Source of the DNA: Bacillota bacterium
GTDB taxonomy: Bacteria; Bacillota; Clostridia; Tissierellales; Peptoniphilaceae
Assembly (NCBI GenBank): GCA_023393715.1
Contig: JAEXCD010000045.1
Span: 1-8,681 of the forward strand
Length of the DNA stretch: 8,681 nucleotides
Direction: 5' to 3'
The notes under the pieces are model-generated. The model was not told the DNA's origin. It made no database searches and was given only the letters and a program-made list of their open reading frames with translations. Position numbers and translations under genes: made by a program. How positions within the stretch are numbered: position 1 is the first letter of the stretch; each line of letters starts with the position of its first letter. This document shows, in pieces, positions 1-7,705 of the stretch.

Positions 1-1049
1 GTCCCGCACCGTTCACAGTGTCCGACGGCATGAGGCAGCTCCTCCACATGGTCGAGGAGGCCCTGCTCCGCCAGATCGGCGACGATCCGCTTTCGCGCTT
101 CGTAACGGTCGAGTCCCGAGTACGGCGCATAGCCCTCGAGAATCTGGCCCTCCTCGCCGATGACGACGCACTGACCCAGCCCATGGCGCTGGCCCACCTC
201 AAAATCGTTCGGGTCGTGACTCGGCGTGATTTTGACGCAGCCCGTACCGAATTCCGTTTCGACATACTCGTCCGCAATGACGGGAATTTCCCGCCCGACA
301 AGCGGCAAAATCACGGTTTTCCCGATCAGATCCGCGTAGCGTCCGTCCTCGGGGTTGACCGCCACGGCGAGATCACCCAGCATCGTTTCCGGACGCGTCG
401 TCGCGATTTGGATGAAGCCCTTTCCGTCCTTTCTCGGATACCGGATATGCCACAGATGACCCGTTTCGTCCTGATGCTCCACCTCCGCATCCGAAATCGC
501 CGTTCCGCAGCTCGGACACCAGTTGACGATTCGGTCGCCCCGATAGATCAAATGCTCCTCATACATGGGCTTAAAGCCGTGATTGACCGCCTTGGACAGC
601 CCCGCGTCCAGCGGGAAGCGATCGCGGCTCCAGTCGCAGGATACGCCGAGCTTGCGCAGCTGGTGCTTGATGTTGTCCCCATATTCCTCAGTCCATGCCC
701 ACGCTTCCTCTAAAAATGCGTCGCGCCCGATCTCCTTTTTGGATATGCCTCTCTTGCGAAGGCGGTCGACGACCTTGGCTTCCGTCGAGATCGATGCGTG
801 ATCCGTTCCCGGCACCCATAACGCCTCATATCCGCTCATTCGCTTCCAGCGAATGAGGATATCCTGCAGCGTATTGTTCATCGCATGTCCCAGGTGCAGG
901 TTGCCCGTGACATTGGGCGGCGGCATGACGATGGTATACGGCTCCTTTCCGCTGCCGGCATCGGCGATAAAGTCACCCTCTTCCTCCCACATGCGGTAAA
1001 TTCGCTCTTCAAATTCCTTCGGATCGTAGGTTTTGTTCAGATTTTTCAT
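1..1049 (-). CDS. valS: Valyl-tRNA synthetase, N-terminal part (3' end of gene outside window)
   Basis: Class Ia synthetase that charges tRNA-Val with valine in the cytoplasm and hydrolyses Thr-tRNA-Val in its CP1 editing domain. I translated 349 codons from ATG at 1049; the frame is open to the left edge, so roughly the last 500 residues of a usual ~880-residue protein are missing. Visible in order: the PPPNVTGNLHLGHA signature with the HIGH-type motif (residues 52-55), GTDHASIST (81-89), a CPSC pair (178-181), the editing motif ATTRPETMLGD (216-226), the editing-pocket SHDPND stretch (277-282), and a CERC pair (345-348). The two CxxC pairs sit where ValRS enzymes of this class carry a zinc site (family knowledge). 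A GGAGGAAT ribosome binding site directly precedes the chosen ATG. The KMSKS motif, anticodon-binding domain and C-terminal coiled coil lie outside the window. Expression should be set by the T-box leader just upstream. Confidence 0.97.
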   Translation of the reverse strand, partial: MKNLNKTYDPKEFEERIYRMWEEEGDFIADAGSGKEPYTIVMPPPNVTGNLHLGHAMNNTLQDILIRWKRMSGYEALWVPGTDHASISTEAKVVDRLRKRGISKKEIGRDAFLEEAWAWTEEYGDNIKHQLRKLGVSCDWSRDRFPLDAGLSKAVNHGFKPMYEEHLIYRGDRIVNWCPSCGTAISDAEVEHQDETGHLWHIRYPRKDGKGFIQIATTRPETMLGDLAVAVNPEDGRYADLIGKTVILPLVGREIPVIADEYVETEFGTGCVKITPSHDPNDFEVGQRHGLGQCVVIGEEGQILEGYAPYSGLDRYEARKRIVADLAEQGLLDHVEELPHAVGHCERCG

Positions 1050-1085
1050 GATTCCTCCATCGAGCGGGCAAGTCCCTCAGTCCAC

Positions 1086-1121
1086 AAAAAAAGCGATCCG
1101 TCCCATAGGGCGACGAATCGC
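1086..1121 (-). terminator. T-box intrinsic terminator (attenuator) of valS
   Basis: On the minus strand a 10-bp stem GCGATTCGTC/GACGGATCGC (one G-U pair) is followed by seven T residues. The 5' arm reuses the GCG and CGUC bases that form antiterminator helix A2, which gives the on/off switch. It lies 36 bp before the valS ATG. Confidence 0.93.
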
Positions 1122-1275
1122 GGTACCACCTATCTTTTTCACTCTTCCCGAAAACTGTCGGGTCAGCTTTGCTCCAAAGCGACTTCACGACATTCCTCCA
1201 CAGGCTCGCACCATCCGCCTGCTCTCTGCAGGATTCCCGCCGTTACTCCTCTTTTTCAACGCAAACTATTGATTT
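1086..1275 (-). promoter_or_regulatory. T-box riboswitch, tRNA-Val responsive, valS leader
   Basis: The leader RNA reads uncharged tRNA-Val and allows read-through into valS. In transcript order: AGUA of the Stem I specifier loop (1247-1244), the AGAGAG element, a distal Stem I hairpin CAGGC/GCCUG, then GAA followed by the specifier GUC (1183-1181), a valine codon. The loop is flanked by possible AAAG/CUUU and ACG/CGU helices. Stem III is CCCGA/UCGGG (1162-1147). The antiterminator spans 1133-1105: AUAGG pairs with CCUAU, the 7-nt bulge is UGGUACC, and GCG pairs with CGC. Bulge UGGU would pair with an ACCA tRNA end, which fits a tRNA-Val with discriminator A. The antiterminator shares bases with the terminator at 1086-1121, so the two are mutually exclusive. 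The 5' end is inferred from the promoter. Confidence 0.94.
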
Positions 1276-1281
1276 TTTGGT

Positions 1282-1311
1282 ATTCTACCACATTTCATAT
1301 GCCTGTGTCAC
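1282..1311 (-). promoter_or_regulatory. valS / T-box promoter
   Basis: On the minus strand there is GTGACA at 1311-1306 (-35), an 18-bp spacer, and TAGAAT at 1287-1282 (-10) with an extended TGG just before it. Transcription would start near 1275, giving a leader of about 225 nt that contains the whole T-box. This fits a housekeeping sigma-A promoter. Confidence 0.72.
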
Positions 1312-1327
1312 GAATCCCGAGTAACAC
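1305..1327. promoter_or_regulatory. Operator-like inverted repeat over the valS -35
   Basis: GTGTCAC, 9 bp, then GTAACAC: seven-base arms matching at six of seven positions. The left arm coincides with the valS -35 hexamer, and the dyad lies in the divergent space between valS and the Fur-family gene. A regulator bound here could block valS transcription. The arm and gap lengths do not match a classical Fur or PerR box, so the binding protein is unknown, and a chance dyad is possible. Confidence 0.35.
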
Positions 1328-1329
1328 GC

Positions 1330-1358
1330 TTTTCTCCCGCGCCGAGTTGCGGTAGAAT
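1330..1358 (+). promoter_or_regulatory. Possible promoter of the Fur-family gene
   Basis: TAGAAT at 1353-1358 is a good -10 and shares the GGTAGAAT core with the valS promoter on the other strand. The -35 region near 1330-1335 is only T/C-rich and weak. It would give a 5' UTR of about 37 nt before the ATG at 1402. No obvious PerR- or Fur-box palindrome was seen around it. Confidence 0.45.
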
Positions 1359-1401
1359 AAAGCACGACGCGCTTCGCCACATTTCGGAGCAAGGAGGTTC
1401 T

Positions 1402-1842
1402 ATGTCTACCGTCACTGCAAATCTGCTTCAACAGCACGGCATTAAGCCGACGGCCACGCGACGGGCCATTTGGCAATGCGTGGCACAAAATACAACGCAT
1501 CCTTCTGCGGAGCAGATTTATCAATCGCTCTGTGCCGCGCACGCATCGGTTTCACGCGCCAGCGTCTACAATACGCTTCGTCTGTTTGTCGGACAGGGAC
1601 TGCTCATCGAAATTCAGGGCGCGGATGGATTTGTCCACTACGATCCCATAACCGCCTCCCATGCGCATTTTCAATGCCGCAGGTGCGGCCGGCTGTGGAA
1701 CATCCCCTACGCGGTCGACGCATCCCGGATTCCCGAGCTCGACGCATTTGAGGTGCAAAGCACCGATCTGCGCTTTTTCGGCATCTGCCCGGACTGCGCC
1801 GCCTCGGCTCATGATCCGGTCGGGCAAAAGGATCTCACCTGA
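1402..1842 (+). CDS. Fur-family metalloregulator, PerR-like, with Asn at one regulatory ligand
   Basis: DNA-binding repressor of the Fur/PerR/Zur family, 146 residues, a normal length. The N-terminal winged helix has HPSAEQIY (33-40) and the recognition helix SRASVYNTLR (51-60). The structural zinc site is complete: C92-RR-C95 and C129-PD-C132. Aligned by eye to B. subtilis PerR, the regulatory ligands are H33 (PerR H37), D81 (D85), H87 (H91) and H89 (H93), but the fifth, D104 in PerR, is N100 here. Family knowledge says this position influences metal choice and peroxide response, so calling it PerR, Fur or Zur is unsafe. AAGGAGG lies 4-5 bp before the ATG at 1402. It is divergent from valS and convergent with a small membrane-protein gene 70 bp away. 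No clear terminator follows it. Confidence 0.9.
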   Translation: MSTVTANLLQQHGIKPTATRRAIWQCVAQNTTHPSAEQIYQSLCAAHASVSRASVYNTLRLFVGQGLLIEIQGADGFVHYDPITASHAHFQCRRCGRLWNIPYAVDASRIPELDAFEVQSTDLRFFGICPDCAASAHDPVGQKDLT

Positions 1843-1912
1843 TTCATCCCGCAGCCTCTGCAGCTTCAGCGCGAGGCTTTGTCCAAAATGACCGGGCGTG
1901 CCTCACACAGGT

Positions 1913-2053
1913 TCAGTAGGCAAGGCTTTGCACAAACATCATTACGACGCCCATCACCATGAGCGCCGCTAAGCTGATCGCGCCCACTCTCGCCCAGACT
2001 TTACCGGTATTTTTATTTTGCGGCCTGCGCTCCTGCCGTTTTTCCTTCGCCAT
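1913..2053 (-). CDS. Small single-pass membrane protein, 46 residues
   Basis: Unrecognised small protein. The first 22 residues are strongly basic (eight Lys/Arg, two Glu), followed by one hydrophobic stretch of about 20 residues (near 23-42, rich in Val, Met, Ala, Leu) and a short tail ending Leu-Ala-Tyr. By the positive-inside rule the N-terminus should be cytoplasmic. It resembles in style the short one-helix proteins common in Firmicutes (for example those in DUF4044-type families), but I cannot assign a family. The frame is open upstream to 2218, but GAGGAGG at 2065-2059, 5 bp before the ATG at 2053, and a promoter at 2082-2087 inside the longer frame favour this short start. The gene converges on the Fur-family gene, with 70 bp between stop codons. 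Confidence 0.68.
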   Translation of the reverse strand: MAKEKRQERRPQNKNTGKVWARVGAISLAALMVMGVVMMFVQSLAY

Positions 2054-2081
2054 GTCGTCCTCCTCATTTCTCATTCTCTTT

Positions 2082-2111
2082 ATTCTACCACATTTTGCCG
2101 CCTGCGCCGAA
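2082..2111 (-). promoter_or_regulatory. Promoter of the small membrane-protein gene
   Basis: On the minus strand TAGAAT (2087-2082) is preceded by an extended TGG, in the same TGTGGTAGAATA context as the valS promoter. The -35 candidate, TTCGGC at 2111-2106 with 18-bp spacing, is weak. The start site near 2075 gives a 5' UTR of about 22 nt containing the ribosome binding site. Confidence 0.55.
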
Positions 2112-2193
2112 TCCCCTTTGTGCCCGGCGACCGTATCCTCCGACGCTCTCCCGAGCTTCGGCATGACCGAATCCCCCTTGCACCCGGCAGCCG
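2107..2193. repeat. Two imperfect 27-bp direct repeats, 60 bp apart
   Basis: Copies at 2107-2133 and 2167-2193 agree at 22 of 27 positions. They start CCGAATCCCC and end with CCCGGC, two variable bases and CCG. Similarity stops at both edges, so this is not a longer tandem array. The region 2054-2345 has no other gene I can support; read on the minus strand, the copies encode two Lys-Gly-Asp-Ser motifs in an upstream open frame that is probably not translated. The first copy touches the weak -35 of the small membrane-protein promoter. Confidence 0.6.
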
Positions 2194-2258
2194 GCTGATT
2201 TTTTTCCTTCCGATGCATTCATCGCTCCATTAGTGGGTATCTAACAGGCATCATGACT

Positions 2259-2301
2259 GCGCGATAGTTCGCGCGGATATGGTATGCGTATATGGTATAA
2301 T
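2259..2301 (+). promoter_or_regulatory. ppsR-ppdK promoter with a dyad at the -35
   Basis: TATAAT at 2296-2301 with TGG at 2293-2295 forms a consensus extended -10. The -35 region (near 2273-2278) is poor, as is common for extended -10 promoters. An inverted repeat GCGCG/CGCGC (2259-2263 and 2270-2274, 6-bp gap) lies over and before the -35. The word ATATGGTAT occurs twice, at 2277-2285 and 2290-2298, 13 bp apart. Transcription would begin near 2308, about 38 nt before the ppsR ATG. Confidence 0.68.
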
Positions 2302-2345
2302 GACGGTGTATTTCATGGAATATCGCTGAAGCACACGGAGCGCCT

Positions 2346-3155
2346 ATGACAAACCAGATACTCTACGCACTCTCGGACGCATCCGCCGAAGGCGTCGCAG
2401 GAATTGCCGAGATCGCGGCTAAAAAATTGAATCCGGCACCGTCCGTCCAACCCTTTTCCTATGTCGATAATCAATGGGATTTGGAACGGGTTTTGCTCCG
2501 CGCCGTAAACGCAGGTGACAATCCGATCGTGCTGTATACCTTTCAGCGTCCGGCTTTGGAGGATTATCTGCGAAACTTCTGTGATTTGCACAAAATTGCT
2601 TACTTTGACGTGTTGGCTCCCGTCGTTCACGCCGTGCAGCCGCTTTTTGACGAGGCCTCTCTTTCGTCCCGACCTGAGCGGGCGACCGCGAGTCAGGAGC
2701 TGATGCGCCGCATGGATGCGATCGATTTCGCCTCGCGGTATGATGACGGAAAGGACATTCAGGGGCTGTTTGCCGCAGACATCTGCCTCATCGGCATCTC
2801 AAGAACGACGAAGACCCCTTTGTCGATGTACCTGGCCAACAAAAACTATCGCGTCATCAACCTTCCGCTCCTGCCCGAGACGCCGCCGCCCGCCGAGCTG
2901 TTTGAGGTTTCCTCCTCGAAAATTTTCGGTCTGACGGTTTCCTGCGATATCCTCGTGGCAACGCGCATGGCGCGGCTCAGATCTCTGGGCCTCCCCGAGA
3001 ACGCGGAATACGCTTCAAGGGAACGCATTTTGAGCGAGCTGCAATACGCTCATGAAATCATGAAAAAAATAGGTTGTGCTATCATTGACGTCTCGACGCG
3101 TTCGGTCGAAGAGACGGCCGATGTCATCATTCGCACCCTTGACGGGCGCCTTTGA
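2346..3155 (+). CDS. ppsR: Pyruvate phosphate dikinase regulatory protein (bifunctional kinase/pyrophosphorylase)
   Basis: Member of the DUF299/PDRP family. It inactivates PPDK with ADP by phosphorylating the Thr two residues before the catalytic His, and reactivates it by phosphorolysis that releases pyrophosphate. At 269 residues it has the family length. Visible motifs: an N-terminal SDASAEGV (10-17), a drifted form of the usual SDSxGETA; YDDG (132-135), where many bacterial members have HDDG; the P-loop-like ADICLIGISRTTKTPLSMYLA (144-164); FGLTV (194-198); and IDVSTRSVEETA (247-258). GGAG lies 5 bp before the ATG at 2346. ppdK, its expected substrate, starts 38 bp downstream, so the two are almost certainly one operon. 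The alternative in this family is a regulator of PEP synthase, but the neighbouring enzyme argues for PPDK. Confidence 0.95.
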   Translation: MTNQILYALSDASAEGVAGIAEIAAKKLNPAPSVQPFSYVDNQWDLERVLLRAVNAGDNPIVLYTFQRPALEDYLRNFCDLHKIAYFDVLAPVVHAVQPLFDEASLSSRPERATASQELMRRMDAIDFASRYDDGKDIQGLFAADICLIGISRTTKTPLSMYLANKNYRVINLPLLPETPPPAELFEVSSSKIFGLTVSCDILVATRMARLRSLGLPENAEYASRERILSELQYAHEIMKKIGCAIIDVSTRSVEETADVIIRTLDGRL

Positions 3156-3193
3156 TCGGATAGAACATCAAGCTCAGAAAGGAGTATTAAAGT

Positions 3194-5821
<2,628 letters not shown>

Positions 5822-5877
5822 TCGCGCCAACAGCGACGAAAATAAAACAGCTCTGCTGACGAACGTCCCGCGCAGCG

Positions 5878-5909
5878 ATTTTTCGAGACCGGATCTGAGA
5901 CCGAAAAAT
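5878..5909. repeat. AT-rich inverted repeat downstream of ppdK
   Basis: ATTTTTCG (5878-5885) and CGAAAAAT (5902-5909) form a perfect 8-bp inverted repeat with a 16-nt loop that itself contains GAGACC twice. It lies in the ppdK 3' UTR before the main terminator. It could be a 3'-end RNA hairpin or a weak first terminator. The remaining intergenic sequence, 5822-5877, shows nothing clear. Confidence 0.35.
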
Positions 5910-5942
5910 TTTAGGCCGGCACATTTCAGGCAGAGGTAAAAC

Positions 5943-5981
5943 AAAAGACCGCACCGAAGGATCTCCTTCGGTGCGGCCTTT
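5943..5981. terminator. Strong bidirectional intrinsic terminator
   Basis: A 13-bp perfect inverted repeat, CCGCACCGAAGGA (5949-5961) and its complement (5964-5976), separated by TC. A-rich sequence lies to the left (AAAA 5943-5946) and T residues to the right. On the minus strand the tail is TCTTTTGTTTT, which is strong; on the plus strand it is CCTTTGCTATTT, weaker. It should end ppdK from one side and the trpS-thioesterase operon from the other. Confidence 0.93.
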
Positions 5982-6058
5982 GCTATTTATGGCTCTTTTC
6001 GCATAAAGCGATCCGAACACCCGACTCGCGGCGTTATATGCTGTTCTTTATGCCAGCG

Positions 6059-6541
6059 TTACATGTTGTCCTTTACGCCAACGGCAACCATCCTCGCTCT
6101 TGCGCGAAGCTCGCCGCCCGCTTCCATCTCCATATTGACGATCACCTTTCGCTCGCCCAACTCCTCTACCGTGGACGTAACGGTAATTTCGTCATTGATT
6201 GGGATCGGTTTTTTGAAATCAATCTCGAGCCTTGCCGTGATAAAGCGTCCGATTACCGTATCCTCCGTAAGCTGCAGTCCCTTATTCTGATGCGCAAACC
6301 AAGCGGCCGAGGCGGTGCCGTGACAGTCAAAGATTACCGCGATCATGCCGCCGAAGAGATTGTTCGGCACGCCGCCCGTATACATTCCGTCCGGCGTATA
6401 ACGGCAAATGCATTTCGTTCCGTCCTCGCTGGGATAGGATTTCAGGTGGATTCCCGCGCCGTTCTTCGGCCCGCATCCCCAACAGTGCTGGAATCTTTCG
6501 CCATAGGTCTCCTGGATCGCAATTTTCTTTTCTGCTGTCAT
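6059..6541 (-). CDS. PaaI-type hotdog-fold thioesterase
   Basis: Probable acyl-CoA thioesterase of the hotdog (4HBT/PaaI) superfamily, 160 residues, normal length, no signal peptide, so cytoplasmic. Residues 18-24 read QHCWGCG, a Cys-rich start typical of one PaaI-like subgroup. The core motif NNLFGGMIAVIFDCHGTASAAWF (about 60-82) holds the central helix with the conserved Gly-Gly and the acidic residue (Asp72) expected near the active site. The second strand set includes RFITARLEIDFKKP (99-112). AAGGAG lies 6 bp before the ATG at 6541. It begins 49 bp after the trpS stop with no promoter or terminator between, so it is probably the second gene of a trpS operon, and the bidirectional terminator follows it. 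The substrate cannot be read from the sequence. Confidence 0.87.
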   Translation of the reverse strand: MTAEKKIAIQETYGERFQHCWGCGPKNGAGIHLKSYPSEDGTKCICRYTPDGMYTGGVPNNLFGGMIAVIFDCHGTASAAWFAHQNKGLQLTEDTVIGRFITARLEIDFKKPIPINDEITVTSTVEELGERKVIVNMEMEAGGELRARARMVAVGVKDNM

Positions 6542-6590
6542 TTTTCTCTCCTTAATTTATGATCTCCAAAAAGAATTTCCCTCACAACCG

Positions 6591-7604
6591 CTACTGTAAA
6601 AAGCCCATCTTCCGATATACCTTTGACAACGTGCGCTGCGCGGCTCTGCGCGCCGCCTCGCTGCCCTTCGCGTAGACGCCCGGCAGATAATCCTTGTCCT
6701 TCATCAGCTCCTCAAAGCGCCGGCGAATCGGCTCCATGCTCTCTATGATCTTTTCGGCCAGCTCGCTCTTGAAATCGGCGTAGCTGCTGTTGGCAAAACG
6801 GGCTGCAACAGCCTGAGGCTCCTCGTCTGTATAGGCGGCGTAAATATTGATCAGATTTTTCAGACCCGGCTGCTCATCCGAGTAGCAGAATTTTGCCTTG
6901 GAATCCGTTACGGCACGGGCGATTTTGCGCCGGATGGCCTGCGGCTCGTCCTTGATCAGGATGAACGCGTTGGGATCGCTGTCCGACTTGCTCATCTTTG
7001 CCGTCGGATCCTTCAGACTCATGATTCGCGCGGCATTTTTGGGGATAAAGGGCTCCGGAATGGTAAAGGTATCCGAATAGCGCGCGTTAAAGCGCTCCGC
7101 CAGGTCTCGCGTCAGCTCGAGGTGCTGTTTTTGATCCTCGCCCACCGGTACATAGTTCGTCTGATACAGCAAAATGTCCGCCGCCATCAGGACAGGATAG
7201 GTCAGCAGAGCGGAGTTGAGATTATCCGCATGCTTCGCCGCTTTATCCTTGTACTGCGTCATACGGGACAGCTGGCCGATGTAGCTGATCGAATTCAGCG
7301 CCCAACACAGCTGCGTATGCTGCGGCACCTGCGATTGGATGAAGAGCGTCACCTTTTCCGGATCCAATCCGCAGGCGATGTAATAGGCGATGATTTCCTT
7401 CGTTCTTCTGCGCAGATCCGCCGGGTTCTGCATCACGGTAATCGCATGCAGATCTGCCGGTGCGAAAAAGCACTCGTACTCCGCCTGTTCCTGCAGCTTG
7501 ACGAAATTGCGAATAGCGCCGAGGTAATTGCCAATCGTCAAATCCCCGGAGGGCTGGACCAGACTCAGAACAACCTTCCGGCGCGTTTCTTGGTTGTTTT
7601 CCAT
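6591..7604 (-). CDS. trpS: Tryptophanyl-tRNA synthetase
   Basis: Class Ic synthetase that charges tRNA-Trp, cytoplasmic dimer. At 337 residues it is close to the usual ~330. The Rossmann fold starts with LSLVQPSGDLTIGNYLGA, with the HIGH-equivalent TIGN at 23-26. FFAPADLHAIT (46-56), PVLMAADILLY (137-147, Asp143 in the Trp-binding position), VPVGEDQKQHLELTRDLA (152-169) and KMSKS (203-207) follow in canonical order. The ATG at 7604 is preceded by GGGAG about 8 bp upstream. The leader from the inferred start site is only some 30 nt, so, unlike valS here, there is no room for a T-box or a leader peptide. The thioesterase gene follows in the same direction. Confidence 0.98.
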   Translation of the reverse strand: MENNQETRRKVVLSLVQPSGDLTIGNYLGAIRNFVKLQEQAEYECFFAPADLHAITVMQNPADLRRRTKEIIAYYIACGLDPEKVTLFIQSQVPQHTQLCWALNSISYIGQLSRMTQYKDKAAKHADNLNSALLTYPVLMAADILLYQTNYVPVGEDQKQHLELTRDLAERFNARYSDTFTIPEPFIPKNAARIMSLKDPTAKMSKSDSDPNAFILIKDEPQAIRRKIARAVTDSKAKFCYSDEQPGLKNLINIYAAYTDEEPQAVAARFANSSYADFKSELAEKIIESMEPIRRRFEELMKDKDYLPGVYAKGSEAARRAAQRTLSKVYRKMGFLQ

Positions 7605-7638
7605 ATATTTTACTCCCGTTTTCCAATTGATATCTAAC

Positions 7639-7666
7639 AGTATAGCGTAAATCGTTCAAATGAAAA
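7639..7666 (-). promoter_or_regulatory. trpS promoter
   Basis: On the minus strand TTTTCA (7666-7661) and TATACT (7644-7639) are separated by 16 bp. The -35 overlaps the T-tail of the terminator ending the upstream hydrolase gene, so transcription is restarted immediately after it is stopped. The start site would be near 7632. Confidence 0.62.
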
Positions 7667-7689
7667 AGCGACCGCCGTCGGCGGTCGCT
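7663..7689 (-). terminator. Intrinsic terminator of the NlpC/P60 gene
   Basis: On the minus strand AGCGACCGCC, loop GAC, GGCGGTCGCT form a 10-bp perfect stem followed by T residues (AGCGACC...GGTCGCTTTTTC). It lies 17 bp past the hydrolase stop codon. Confidence 0.93.
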
Positions 7690-7705
7690 CTCTATTTGCT
7701 CTGAA

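Noticed and set aside
18..713. A 231-codon plus-strand open frame
   Set aside because: It lies antisense to the clear valS coding sequence, has no recognisable domain, and reflects GC-rich codon use on the other strand.
885..1355. A 156-codon plus-strand open frame across the T-box
   Set aside because: It overlaps the valS start and the whole riboswitch in antisense, and has no family motif or ribosome binding site.
1853..1878. AGCCTC/GAGGCT hairpin after the Fur-family gene
   Set aside because: Only 6 bp with a 14-nt loop and a poor T-run (TTTG). It also competes with another GAGGC/GCCTC pairing, so it is not a convincing terminator.
2184..2206. Possible terminator CCGGCAGCCGG followed by T residues
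   Set aside because: The hairpin is only 4 bp with a 3-nt loop and no plus-strand gene ends just before it. The palindrome CAGCCGGCTG cannot fold as a hairpin without loop bases.
2054..2218. N-terminal extension of the small membrane protein to 101 residues
   Set aside because: The extension would contain the promoter and ribosome binding site of the short form and is made largely of the repeat pair. The ATG at 2053 has a far better context.
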